Shown: positions 1 through 7,273, counted from the first letter of the stretch. The stretch: 64,000 bases of DNA from Pectobacterium polonicum (GCF_005497185.1 NZ_RJTN01000005.1:130953-194952), one strand, 5' to 3'. Program-made: numbers and translations. Notes: generated from the sequence alone by a model not told the origin.

Positions 1-408
1 GTTATTCCCCTACCCCCGCAGGCATTAGCTATTCTGGACGCCATGAAGCCCATCAGCGGACACCGTGAATACCTGTTTCCTTCCAGTAAAGACCCTAAGC
101 AGCCGATGAACAGCCAGACCGCTAACGCCGCATTGCGCCGTATGGGTTACAAAGGTGTGCTGGTGTCTCATGGCCTGCGCGCCATCTTCAGCACCGCCGC
201 CAATGAAGAAGGCTTCCCGCCAGATGTGATTGAAGCAGCCCTCGCCCACGTAGACACCAACGAAGTGCGCCGCGCCTATAACCGATCCACTTATCTGGAA
301 CAGCGCAAAATATTGATGTGCTGGTGGGGGGAATTTGTTGAAACAGCCGCAACGGGAAAAGTGATGGCGTCGGAAGGAGCCAGAGGTTTACGCGCAGTTA
401 ATGGCTGA
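1..408 (+). CDS. int: Tyrosine site-specific integrase, C-terminal part (int1)
   Basis: This is the last 135 residues of a P4-type tyrosine recombinase that inserts and excises an integrative element. The window starts in frame inside the gene, so the 5' end is missing only because of the window edge. The catalytic HGLRA box lies at about nt 172 and the nucleophile region AYNRSTY at about nt 277. It is almost the same protein as the C-terminus of the integrase at 7604-8788 (for example KILMCW here, KVLMCW there), while the DNA differs at scattered, mostly silent positions. The two are therefore related but not recent exact duplicates. It lies upstream of alpA and a primase, as expected for a satellite element. 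Confidence 0.93.
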   Translation, partial: VIPLPPQALAILDAMKPISGHREYLFPSSKDPKQPMNSQTANAALRRMGYKGVLVSHGLRAIFSTAANEEGFPPDVIEAALAHVDTNEVRRAYNRSTYLEQRKILMCWWGEFVETAATGKVMASEGARGLRAVNG

Positions 409-504
409 CACTGTATTTACATATGGGGCAATAAACGGAACCAGAAAAACACGCGGAATAAGAATGAATTTTTTCATAAACTGATTGCAAAACAGCGTTC
501 AATC

Positions 505-544
505 ACCAGAATCATTTATTTGAGTAAGTGATTCTGGATTTTTT
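505..544 (+). terminator. Rho-independent terminator after int1
   Basis: A perfect 9-bp stem (CCAGAATCA at 506-514 with TGATTCTGG at 529-537) is followed by an A and then six T. It lies 98 bases after the int1 stop. The remainder of the gap to alpA (545-707) is AT-rich and ends in a GGAGA ribosome site; no gene was seen in it. Confidence 0.8.
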
Positions 545-707
545 CACTTTCTCTATCCCTGAAACTCGAATTATTTAGCTCATATCATTATTCCAAAAAT
601 TTACTTACCTTCCAATTTTAAACCTTAATTATCATACACCGCCCTATAGAACCGTTTAACTATCTGCACTGACCGGACAACGCCGGTTTCATTGGAGATA
701 AACACGT

Positions 708-923
708 ATGAACCTGTTAGACAGAAAAATCCTGTTAAAGAAAGAAGTGAAAGCCATTCTGCGCGTTAGTTCAGACAGCAGCTTTCAGGAAATGATCAAT
801 GCCGGAGAATTCCCCAAAGGATTTCGAGTTGGCTTACGGCGCGTAGGCTGGTTCGAGGATGAAGTTAGCGATTGGTTAAAGCAACGTATTGCCGAACGTG
901 ACCAGCAAACCGAAACCGTATAA
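708..923 (+). CDS. alpA: AlpA-family excisionase/regulator
   Basis: A 71-residue MerR-like winged-helix protein of the AlpA/Vis family. In P4-like satellites these proteins act as transcriptional regulators and recombination directionality factors. The N-terminal half has the usual arrangement: a helix ending LLKKEVKAILRVS, then a recognition segment with FPKGFRVG, then a W-F wing (GWFEDEVSDWL). Length matches the family. The ATG at 708 has a GGAGA ribosome site about 10 bases upstream. The position between the integrase and the replication genes is typical for P4-like islands. It probably controls the integrase and the downstream genes, but this is inferred from the family. Confidence 0.92.
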   Translation: MNLLDRKILLKKEVKAILRVSSDSSFQEMINAGEFPKGFRVGLRRVGWFEDEVSDWLKQRIAERDQQTETV

Positions 924-943
924 GCCGACACCTTCATTTTTAT

Positions 944-959
944 TGCCGCGATAGCGGCA
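944..959. other. Short hairpin after alpA
   Basis: TGCCGC at 944-949 pairs perfectly with GCGGCA at 954-959 around a GATA loop, 20 bases after the alpA stop. There is no T-tract, so a simple terminator is doubtful. It could stabilise or process the alpA transcript. Confidence 0.4.
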
Positions 960-1062
960 TATCGGAATCAAAAAATATGATGATCCAAAAATCTGGCACT
1001 GGCTGGAACGGGCATTGCTACGCCCAAAATCAGCACATCAGCTATTTAGAAAAACGCTCAAA

Positions 1063-1254
1063 TCACGGTTTTGATTTATCGTCTTTTTCCGCTTCTAACT
1101 TACGCCCGCAGGCTTCCAATACCCACGCAGAAAAATTAGCGTTGGGATTGTCTACTTTTTCACGCGCTACGCTGGCATCAATTTCATCAATCAGTTCGTG
1201 TGGGAAACGGATTCCCTTTTTAGTGGATTTACTATTGTTATTACCTGTAGCCAT
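1063..1254 (-). CDS. YlcI/YnfO-like small ribbon-helix-helix protein
   Basis: A 63-residue protein starting MATGNNNSKSTKKGIRFPHE. The pattern of a polar N-terminus, then a beta-strand-like IRFP segment, then two helices (LIDEIDASVA and FSAWVLEACGRKL) fits the YlcI/YnfO family, which resembles ribbon-helix-helix DNA-binding proteins and is common in P4-like elements. The open frame extends upstream to 1422, but the ATG at 1254 is the start that matches family length. It is transcribed opposite to its neighbours and its upstream region holds the inverted repeat at 1352-1371. A role as a small repressor of the divergent Icd/primase operon is plausible but inferred. Confidence 0.78.
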   Translation of the reverse strand: MATGNNNSKSTKKGIRFPHELIDEIDASVAREKVDNPNANFSAWVLEACGRKLEAEKDDKSKP

Positions 1255-1351
1255 GCCTAACTCCGTTAAAGACACTGACGGTACTCTGCCTGAAAAATTG
1301 AAATTTAAAGCACTTGACGTGTGCGCACACCAAGAATTATCCTGTATGCAC

Positions 1352-1371
1352 ACCTTGATTGAATTCAAGGT
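1352..1371. promoter_or_regulatory. Perfect inverted repeat, candidate operator
   Basis: ACCTTGA at 1352-1358 and TCAAGGT at 1365-1371 are a 7-bp perfect inverted repeat with a 6-bp spacer. It sits between the divergent YlcI-like gene and the Icd-like/primase operon, where a repressor site would be expected. Which protein binds it is unknown. Confidence 0.5.
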
Positions 1372-1380
1372 TAACATAAC

Positions 1381-1415
1381 GAAGCCCGGCAGTGCAGCAA
1401 CACGTACCGGGCTTC
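1381..1415 (+). other. Hairpin in the leader of the Icd-like gene
   Basis: GAAGCCCGG at 1381-1389 pairs with CCGGGCTTC at 1407-1415, a 9-bp perfect GC-rich stem. It is 28 bases upstream of the Icd-like ATG and overlaps the leader of the replication operon. There is no T-tract directly after it. In phage P4 immunity acts through a small RNA from the leader of the replication operon; whether this is an equivalent element is only a suggestion. Confidence 0.45.
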
Positions 1416-1443
1416 TGACCACAGCGTTAAAAGGAGTAACGTC

Positions 1444-1644
1444 ATGGCTGATTCACAGTCTACCCAAACTCGCCTTAAATTTCAGTATCGCTTTCTGGTA
1501 CTGCCCTACTCTCCGCAGGCAAAAACGTTTTGTCGCCTATCCGTTGAAGCCTATTCAGAGCAGGAAGCACGGCAAATGCTGTCTCCGTGTTTCACATTCG
1601 CTTTCGCTGCTCGCCTTCCCGTTCAAGAGGTGCGCCATGTTTGA
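1444..1644 (+). CDS. Icd-like small protein (host cell-division inhibitor-like)
   Basis: A 66-residue protein of the group annotated as 'host cell division inhibitor Icd-like' in P4/P1-type elements. The tell-tale features are the central ISVEA/LSVEAYSEQEAR-type motif (here RLSVEAYSEQEARQML) and the ending AARLPVQEVRHV. The ATG at 1444 has a good ribosome site (AAAGGAG, about 8 bases upstream). It overlaps the next gene by 8 bases, so the two are translationally linked and in one operon with the primase. In phage P1 Icd blocks cell division; whether this homologue does so is not shown. Confidence 0.78.
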   Translation: MADSQSTQTRLKFQYRFLVLPYSPQAKTFCRLSVEAYSEQEARQMLSPCFTFAFAARLPVQEVRHV

Positions 1645-1804
1645 TAAAACTCCGCTGGAACAGGAAGAACTGATCGATCAGTGCCGTGCGCTGGCTTATG
1701 CCATCGTGGAGTTAAGGGAGCCGCAAGCAAAAGAGATCCTGATGTTCATTCTTGCCGAACGGCTTGATGCGCTCCACCGTGCGCCGGAGGACGAGGCAGC
1801 ATGA
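1637..1804 (+). CDS. Conserved small P4-like protein, 55 aa
   Basis: A 55-residue acidic, helical protein beginning MFDKTPLEQEELIDQCRALA and ending APEDEAA. It starts inside the end of the Icd-like gene and its stop overlaps the primase start in an ATGA arrangement (1801-1804), so the three genes are translationally coupled. The same small gene is commonly found just before the alpha-type primase in P4-like islands. No domain or function is recognised. A longer open frame on this strand from 977 runs through it, but the upstream part overlaps two better-supported genes and is not coding. Confidence 0.75.
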   Translation: MFDKTPLEQEELIDQCRALAYAIVELREPQAKEILMFILAERLDALHRAPEDEAA

Positions 1805-4407
1805 GCAACACGTTTATTCAAGACGTGCGGACAAAAGCCAACGGCCATTGGGAGGGGATTTTGCAGCGGTTAGGCATCCCAACCAATCGGCAGGAAAGTG
1901 AATGTCCCAACTGTGGCGGGAATACCCGCTACCGTTTTGACGATAAAGAAGGTCGTGGCACCTATTTTTGTTCTCACTGCGGCGCAGGAACCGGACTGGA
2001 TCTGGTGATGAAAGTGAATAAGTGCGATGCGTGGCAAGCAGCGGAACGGGTCGCCGAGGTGCTGGCGCTTCCGTTGCCAGTCGTTCCCCCCGCCAGTGAA
2101 AAGCCTGATCATCGTCTGATTGCCGAGCGGGTAAATTCGCTGGTGGCGAAAGCGGTATCGGGTCAATCTGACTATCTGCTGAATAAGGGGCTGCAACGCC
2201 CCTCACTACTGCTGGATGATGGTTCCCTGTTGCTGGCGCTGCAAAACATGAACGGCACCACCACCGGCGCACAGCTCATCAAACCTAATGGCGAGAAAAA
2301 GCTGATTGCCGGTAGCCGCAAGAAAGGCGCATTCATTCCCGTTAGTACCCTACCTGAACACGCGGACACGGTGATCATTGCCGAAGGTTACGCCACAGCA
2401 ATTACGGCATCGTTACTGATACAGGGTGTCGCTATCAGCGCGTTAGATAGCGGGAATCTGATTCACATTGCACGATCTTGCCGTGCTGTCTGGCCGGACG
2501 CCAAAATCATCCTTGCTGCGGATAACGACAGCAAATCCGATGGTAGTAACACTGGAAAAATCGCGGCTGAAAAAGCGGCACAGGCGGTAAACGGTTGGGT
2601 GGCGCTCCCGCCGACAACTGAAAAAGCCGACTGGAATGATTACTACCAGCAACATGGCGCGGCGGTATCCATATCGGCCTTTGCCGCCTCACTTTATCAG
2701 CCAGGACAAAAACCGCTGCCGTCTTCCAATTCCCCCTTAAAACCTTACGCAGACATTCGTCATGGCGGGCTGTATTGGGTAGAGCCGAAGACTGACCATG
2801 ACAGCGGCGACATTATCGAGCGTGAAAGCTGGCTGTCTGATCCTATTACGGTGGCGGGGATTGGATCGGATGAGTCAGAGCGTTATCTGGTTCTAAGTTG
2901 GACGCCAAGCGGTGAAAGCCAGCCCCGTACCGAAGCGATTCCAATGCGAGATATTGGCGAACGTGAAGGCTGGGCGCGATTACGTGCGGGTGGATTGGCA
3001 GTCACGGCCAAAGGCGGGTTACGGGCAATACTGGCCGATCACTTGTGTCGCAGTCATGCAGGTTGTCGCTGGTCAATCGCCAGCGCGACCGGCTGGCAGC
3101 ATGGCGCTTACCTGATGCCGGACGGTTCTGTTATCGGCACACCGAGCATTCCTGTCTTGTTCAACGGTAAATCGGGTGCCGCCAGAGGTTATGCCACCAG
3201 CGGAACGGCGCAAAGCTGGTGCGAAAACGTCGCAGCGCTGGCACAGGGGAATCCCTCCATGATGTTGGGGATCGCCTGCGCCTTTGCTGCGCCGCTCATT
3301 GGGCTGGTAAACGCGGACGGGTTCGGCGTCCATCTGTTTGGCGGTTCCTCTGCGGGTAAAACCACAACCGGCAATATCGCCTCTTCTGTCTATGGTGATC
3401 CTAACACGCTTAAACTAACGTGGTATTCCACCGCACTAGGACTGGTGAACGAAGCCGCCGCCCACAATGACGGCTTTATGCCGCTGGATGAAATCGGGCA
3501 AGGCAGCAATCGCAAAGCCGTGGCCGATGCCGCCTATGCGTTGTTTAACGGCGTGGGTAAAATTCAGGGAGCCAGAGAAGGCGGCAACCGAGAGCTAAAA
3601 CGCTGGCGGGCAATGGCGTTCAGTACCGGCGAGATCGATCTGGAAAGCTATATCCGCGCTGACGGTGGACGGGTAAATGCTGGTCAATTGGTGCGCCTGC
3701 TGAATGTCCCGATCACCAAAGCGACGGTATTTCATAGCTATCAGGATGGCAAAGCCCATGCTGACGCGATCCGTGATGCCAGCAACGCGCATTATGGCGC
3801 GGTTGGCCGGGCGTGGATTGTTCACCTCTCCAGCCAGAAAGAAAACGCGCTGACAACCTACCGCGAAACAGAGCGGCGCTGGTTGTCACTGTTACCCGAT
3901 GATGCCAGCGAACAAGTGCGGCGTGTAGCATCACGTTTTGCTGTATTGGAAACCGCTTTATTACTTTCGGCCTCTTTTACTGGCTGGACGGTTCAGGAAT
4001 GCCACGATGCGTTACAGCATAGCTTCTATGCCTGGGTAAATGAATTTGGCATGGGCAACCGTGAGGCCAAAGCCTGGGTAGAACAGGCCGACACCTTTTT
4101 GCACCAGTTTGGCTATAGCCGTTATTTACCGCATCCCAATCCTGATCCGCGTGATTTACCCATCAAGGATTTGGCAGGGTATCGGGTGAAAAAGCCAGGA
4201 GCCGATACGCTGGTGTTTCACACCTTCCCCGCCGTATTCAATAACGAGATTGCCACTGGTGCCAATGCCGCTGCGTTTGCGCAGGTGCTGGCCGATGCCG
4301 GAATGCTGGACAAACCCGCCAAAGGCATTACACGTAAATCACTGCGCATTGACGGTAAGCAGCCGCGCTTTGTGGTGCTCATGACGCTCGACGACGAGGA
4401 AGAGTAA
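1801..4407 (+). CDS. P4 alpha-like primase/helicase with DUF927 domain
   Basis: This 868-residue replication protein drives autonomous replication of the satellite. Residues about 37-62 form a zinc finger with the pattern CPNCGG...YFCSHCG, as in P4 alpha primase. Residues about 190-300 are a Toprim-like primase domain with VIIAEGYATAI and a later acidic LAADND motif. The C-terminal half is a DUF927-type helicase ATPase with Walker A FGGSSAGKTTT at about residue 516 and PLDEIGQG as the Walker B-like motif. Length and domain order fit the Toprim/DUF927 primase family of P4-like elements. It is the last gene of the coupled operon starting at 1444. The iteron cluster directly downstream is its likely binding region. 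Confidence 0.93.
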   Translation: MSNTFIQDVRTKANGHWEGILQRLGIPTNRQESECPNCGGNTRYRFDDKEGRGTYFCSHCGAGTGLDLVMKVNKCDAWQAAERVAEVLALPLPVVPPASEKPDHRLIAERVNSLVAKAVSGQSDYLLNKGLQRPSLLLDDGSLLLALQNMNGTTTGAQLIKPNGEKKLIAGSRKKGAFIPVSTLPEHADTVIIAEGYATAITASLLIQGVAISALDSGNLIHIARSCRAVWPDAKIILAADNDSKSDGSNTGKIAAEKAAQAVNGWVALPPTTEKADWNDYYQQHGAAVSISAFAASLYQPGQKPLPSSNSPLKPYADIRHGGLYWVEPKTDHDSGDIIERESWLSDPITVAGIGSDESERYLVLSWTPSGESQPRTEAIPMRDIGEREGWARLRAGGLAVTAKGGLRAILADHLCRSHAGCRWSIASATGWQHGAYLMPDGSVIGTPSIPVLFNGKSGAARGYATSGTAQSWCENVAALAQGNPSMMLGIACAFAAPLIGLVNADGFGVHLFGGSSAGKTTTGNIASSVYGDPNTLKLTWYSTALGLVNEAAAHNDGFMPLDEIGQGSNRKAVADAAYALFNGVGKIQGAREGGNRELKRWRAMAFSTGEIDLESYIRADGGRVNAGQLVRLLNVPITKATVFHSYQDGKAHADAIRDASNAHYGAVGRAWIVHLSSQKENALTTYRETERRWLSLLPDDASEQVRRVASRFAVLETALLLSASFTGWTVQECHDALQHSFYAWVNEFGMGNREAKAWVEQADTFLHQFGYSRYLPHPNPDPRDLPIKDLAGYRVKKPGADTLVFHTFPAVFNNEIATGANAAAFAQVLADAGMLDKPAKGITRKSLRIDGKQPRFVVLMTLDDEEE

Positions 4408-4429
4408 ATCTCGCGTAAGGTAAAATAAG

Positions 4430-4684
4430 GTCGGTTCGGTAGGTTCAGTCGGTTCATTATTTTAATACATTGATTTATGGCTATTTTTATTTGAATAGTG
4501 AACCGACTCTGAACCGACTTTAGCCATTTTGAACCGACCTAACCAAATGCCTCTTTTCTGGCTTGCTTGATGAACCGACTTTCACACCGCGTGAACCTAC
4601 CCCTAGGTCGGTTCAATTCTGAAAGTAATCACTTTATCTATCAACAAGTTGACTACGTGAACCGACTGAACCTACCGAACCGAC
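4430..4684. repeat. Iteron cluster, candidate replication origin (crr-like)
   Basis: The 8-mer GAACCGAC occurs nine times within 255 bases: forward at 4500, 4511, 4531, 4572, 4659 and 4677, and inverted (GTCGGTTC) at 4430, 4448 and 4607. A one-base variant, GAACCTAC, occurs at 4593 and 4668 and inverted at 4439. Most copies are in close groups spaced by 9 to 20 bases and separated by AT-rich stretches. P4 alpha protein binds direct repeats at ori and crr, and this array lies 23 bases after an alpha-like primase gene, so it is a good candidate origin. The iteron sequence itself is not the known P4 one. Confidence 0.8.
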
Positions 4685-4810
4685 CCACTTTTGCTTATCT
4701 ATAAGCATTTGCGCACACCATAATCATGATGGGTTGAACCATTGCCAGCGTGAAAGTGCGCAAAACGAAACTGAGTGGTTACGGAAAAATTCGCAATGTG
4801 GTTCACAGTT

Positions 4811-4852
4811 TGGTACGCAGTGGTACGCATTACTGTGCGAACTGCGTACCAC
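4811..4852. repeat. GGTACGC repeats and 11-bp inverted repeat
   Basis: TGGTACGCAGT at 4811-4821 is exactly inverted at 4841-4851. GGTACGC occurs at 4812 and 4822, inverted at 4844, and once more near 4908. This second repeat family, distinct from the GAACCGAC iterons, lies about 130 bases further downstream and may be part of the same origin or a separate binding site. Confidence 0.6.
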
Positions 4853-5185
4853 GCTGCAACCCGTACCACGCCTCATTTTATTCAATTTGAAATCAATTTT
4901 TTGGTCGGTACGCATGTATCGAAATGCTAAGGTTTTTTGGGATGTCGGAACGGCGGGAAACGGTGTGGGGAGTGAGGCTAAAATAGTAAACCATGGGCAA
5001 CCTCAATCTATGACCAAAAAATTACTGAGTTTAGGTTCTGCTGAGAGTTTCTTTAGGTGTATTTGCCTCGGCTAGGTCTAACCATAGGCTACTGCCAGAC
5101 GCAAGATATTGCTGACACAACTGTGTTTATGATAAAGAGATAGCTCAACACTTAGTGGATGAATAAAAATATAGATAACCACTAA
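4853..5185. other. Non-coding stretch between origin region and unknown cassette
   Basis: No convincing gene was seen. An open frame of 113 codons crosses 4734-5075, but it runs through the repeat array, lacks a ribosome site and has no recognisable domain. Confidence 0.5.
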
Positions 5186-5214
5186 CAAAAAAGGCTCCTC
5201 AAGGGAACCTCTTT
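5186..5214 (-). terminator. Rho-independent terminator of the 162-aa/39-aa operon
   Basis: Read on the minus strand, AAAGAGGTTCC and GGAGCCTTTTTT form an 11-bp stem allowing two G-U pairs, with a CTTGA loop and a U-run. It begins about 18 bases after the 39-aa gene stop. Confidence 0.75.
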
Positions 5215-5231
5215 CTTAATAAGAAAACACA

Positions 5232-5351
5232 TCAGATCGGTTTTGCTACGATTTTCCCAGCTTGCTCAGCTTTCTTTTTAGCAATAAGAAAACGCTGAAG
5301 CATCTCATTTTTCTGTGCTTTGATTGCATCGTAGTCAATATTCAGGTTCAT
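5232..5351 (-). CDS. Unknown 39-aa protein downstream of the 162-aa gene
   Basis: A small gene encoding MNLNIDYDAIKAQKNEML followed by a basic, helical tail ending KIVAKPI. It starts four bases after the stop of the 162-aa gene on the same strand and is followed by a terminator, so the two probably form one operon. About a quarter of the residues are Lys or Arg and the middle is predicted helical. I do not recognise the family. It could be a small partner or modulator of the upstream protein, judged only from the tight spacing. Confidence 0.6.
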   Translation of the reverse strand: MNLNIDYDAIKAQKNEMLQRFLIAKKKAEQAGKIVAKPI

Positions 5352-5355
5352 TTTC

Positions 5356-5844
5356 TCAGTTTTCCGTTCGTATAACATAACAAGCCCCTTCTATATGAGA
5401 TGCAAGGTTCTTGGATTTGGAATACCTAAGCACTAATCTAGTATAAATTTTTCTTAGGGATTCACTGTACGCTTGAAAAGTCAAAATTTGTATGGATTCA
5501 GTTTCAGCTATCTTTAAAATGATGTCAACCAACGTAGTGTAAAGATAACGAGCTTCTACCGCAGTTAGATCTGGCGCACCGGGCGGCTTATCAAACATCG
5601 TATCACATTCTTCGTTATCTTCAGCATCTACATTGTAGAAGCTAACAACGCTAACAGTAAGTGTGGCGAGTTCATCACCATAAAGATCTGTCAAAAGTTT
5701 GCTGTTGCCTTCTTTACAAAAGACTAAACGGAGGGTTATTTGCCTAGTAACATCGCCAGAAAAGGTAAAGATCACATCCGTATATCTATACACTTCAAAA
5801 CCTTGCAGTTCATTATGCTTGAACTTGTATGAGTTACCCGCCAT
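5356..5844 (-). CDS. Unknown 162-aa cargo protein
   Basis: A soluble, unrecognised protein beginning MAGNSYKFKHNELQGF, without signal peptide or membrane segment. The first half is rich in beta-forming residues (FEVYRYTDVIFTFSG), then there is an acidic loop (NVDAEDNEECD), then a helical C-terminal part with SESLRKIYTRLVLRYSKSK. That last pattern loosely recalls the C-terminus of small phage-encoded proteins with an acetyltransferase-like fold, but no catalytic motif is visible and I would not assign it. It is more AT-rich than the replication genes and stands opposite to them, followed by a 39-aa gene. Its position next to a satellite origin marks it as cargo. Confidence 0.65.
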   Translation of the reverse strand: MAGNSYKFKHNELQGFEVYRYTDVIFTFSGDVTRQITLRLVFCKEGNSKLLTDLYGDELATLTVSVVSFYNVDAEDNEECDTMFDKPPGAPDLTAVEARYLYTTLVDIILKIAETESIQILTFQAYSESLRKIYTRLVLRYSKSKNLASHIEGACYVIRTEN

Positions 5845-6102
5845 CCAAACGTCCCACTATAAGATTATGACCGATATCTTACAGTAAAATTTATATAAGC
5901 ATTAGATATCAGAGAGAATTTTAAGGCATTTTTCAAATCTAACATTGAGAGTACTGAGCTATTCGAAACATACTAAATGAGCATTGAATCACAGACCAGA
6001 AGACATGATCCTCAACTACTTCACTGTTGGCTGGATGACGCCCACTTTTGCGGTAAGTTCAACTGGTCGATCACTTGTTTCCCTATCTGCCAACAACTAC
6101 AA

Positions 6103-6110
6103 TGTATACA
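6103..6110. promoter_or_regulatory. Palindrome upstream of the toxin-antitoxin operon
   Basis: TGTATACA is a perfect 8-bp palindrome 28 bases before the antitoxin ATG, in the promoter position. Ribbon-helix-helix antitoxins usually repress their own operon through such sites, so this is a candidate operator. The -10-like character of the same bases cannot be excluded. Confidence 0.4.
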
Positions 6111-6137
6111 AAACACACAACGTAGTGAGGTGAGAAT

Positions 6138-6383
6138 ATGGGCGTCATGTCCGTTCGCTTAAATGATGAAACAACCGCGCAACTTGATGCGCTGGCTAAA
6201 GCCACGGGGCGTACCCGCTCTTTTCTGGCCGGGCAAGCCATTGAAGACTACCTTGCGCGGGAAGCCTGGCAGATAGCAGAGATCGAGCAAGCTATAAAAG
6301 AGGCTGATGCGGGTGATTTTGTCTCATCAGATGAGATGAACAATCTCTTTAAAAAATTAGGTACGGCAAGACATGGAAATTAA
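6138..6383 (+). CDS. parD: ParD/CopG-type ribbon-helix-helix antitoxin
   Basis: An 81-residue antitoxin. The N-terminus SVRLNDETTAQLDALAKATG is a typical ribbon-helix-helix DNA-binding segment, followed by TRSFLAGQAIEDYL. The C-terminal part (EIEQAIKEADAGDFVS) is the acidic region that usually wraps around the toxin. A GAGG ribosome site lies before the ATG. The gene overlaps the toxin gene by 11 bases, a standard coupling for such pairs. Decayed copies of this gene lie at 8950-9105 and 11261-11320, so the module has been duplicated or inserted repeatedly in this region. Confidence 0.92.
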   Translation: MGVMSVRLNDETTAQLDALAKATGRTRSFLAGQAIEDYLAREAWQIAEIEQAIKEADAGDFVSSDEMNNLFKKLGTARHGN

Positions 6384-6657
6384 ATGGCTGCGTAAAGCCG
6401 CGGCCAATTTGGAAGCCGAGTACCTCTATATCGCGCAGGACGATCCACAAGCTGCCAGCCAATTCGTAGATGAAGTCCAAAGGTTGACGGAATTACTACC
6501 GCAACAGCCAGCAATGGGAAGGCCAGGCCGTGTGCCAGGGACGCGTGAGCTGGTGTTAACGCACTATCCCTACATCATCCCCTACCGTGTGAAAGATAAC
6601 ATGCTCCAGATTCTGCGCATCTTTCATACGCACAGACGTTTACCGTCAAAATGGTGA
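6373..6657 (+). CDS. parE: ParE/RelE-family toxin
   Basis: A 94-residue toxin of the RelE/ParE superfamily. It begins MEIKWLRKAAANLEAEYLYI, has the helical hairpin with QAASQFVDEVQRLTELLPQQP, then GRPGRVPGTRELVLTHYPY and the end LQILRIFHTHRRLP. The conserved GR..GTRELV and IHHTRR-like C-terminal signatures are present (the latter here FHTHRR), so the gene looks intact. ParE toxins inhibit gyrase and RelE toxins cut ribosome-bound mRNA; the sequence does not decide between them, though the ParD-like partner favours ParE. It is translationally coupled to the antitoxin. Confidence 0.92.
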   Translation: MEIKWLRKAAANLEAEYLYIAQDDPQAASQFVDEVQRLTELLPQQPAMGRPGRVPGTRELVLTHYPYIIPYRVKDNMLQILRIFHTHRRLPSKW

Positions 6658-6703
6658 ACAACCTTTAACGAACGTACATCCATCAACTAACCTCCACGCA
6701 GTC

Positions 6704-7054
6704 ATGAAAGACAACAAAAAACACAACCAACAATCAAGATCATCTAGCTGGGGAGGAAAACGCACCGGTGCAGGCGCTCCAATTGGTAACACCAATGCAG
6801 TGAAACATGGGGAACGCAGCCGCCAGGCATTCTTTCCTTTGGCGGGTGATGATGGGCGATTCACGCCGTTGCAATTACTGCGTGTAAGAAACCTACTCCT
6901 TGCTGAACGTGTCGGCGAGTTGATGCACAGATCTCTTTCTTTGGGTACAGCCGAGTGGCGCGAGTTTATGTTGCTCGATGGGATTTTATGGCAACACACC
7001 CGAAAAATGATGGTATTAGAGCTTCGCCAGGCAAAAGCAAACCATGCATCATAA
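6704..7054 (+). CDS. Phage-related 116-aa protein with GAPxGNxNAxKHG motif
   Basis: A 116-residue basic protein. Near residue 20 it carries WGGKRTGAGAPIGNTNAVKHG, cut here to the key residues GAGAPIGNTNAVKHG, a motif seen in the N-terminal region of many phage and plasmid proteins, including small terminase-like proteins. The rest is helical (LLRVRNLLLAERVGELM and AEWREFMLLDGILW) and unassigned. It starts 46 bases after the toxin gene and may be in the same transcript. A decayed copy of its middle part lies at 9131-9217, downstream of the parD remnant, so this gene travels with the toxin-antitoxin pair. Confidence 0.65.
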   Translation: MKDNKKHNQQSRSSSWGGKRTGAGAPIGNTNAVKHGERSRQAFFPLAGDDGRFTPLQLLRVRNLLLAERVGELMHRSLSLGTAEWREFMLLDGILWQHTRKMMVLELRQAKANHAS

Positions 7055-7273
7055 TCAAAGATATTTTGACAATACGAAACGCAGTTCACGCCAATTACTT
7101 TCATAGCCAGGAACACCAGCATCTTTCAATGACGCAATCAGTTCATCAAAATCAACACCTGTAATCCTTATCTGCTGATCGTTGTTTTTGGCAACCGCGA
7201 CGACCTGCTTTTGTGAATCGTCAAAACTAACTTCAATATGCCAGCCGTTTTCCATGTTGTAGCCAATGCACAT
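7055..7273 (-). CDS. Unknown 72-aa protein
   Basis: A small soluble protein read on the minus strand, beginning MCIGYNMENGWHIEVSFDDS and continuing with alternating charged and hydrophobic residues (QKQVVAVAKNNDQQIRITGV) and a helix (FDELIASLKDAG). The chosen ATG at 7273 has a GAGGTG ribosome site five bases upstream; an earlier start at 7297 lacks one. Its stop is directly adjacent to the stop of the convergent 116-aa gene. The composition looks like a real compact alpha/beta protein, but I do not recognise a family. Confidence 0.55.
   Translation of the reverse strand: MCIGYNMENGWHIEVSFDDSQKQVVAVAKNNDQQIRITGVDFDELIASLKDAGVPGYESNWRELRFVLSKYL

Noticed and set aside
977-1636. Long open frame of 275 codons on the plus strand
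   Set aside because: It overlaps the YlcI-like gene and the Icd-like gene in other frames; only its last 55 codons (1637-1804) are a real gene with its own start and coupling.
4734-5075. 113-codon open frame in the repeat region
   Set aside because: It passes through the inverted repeats, has no ribosome site and shows no domain; most likely chance.
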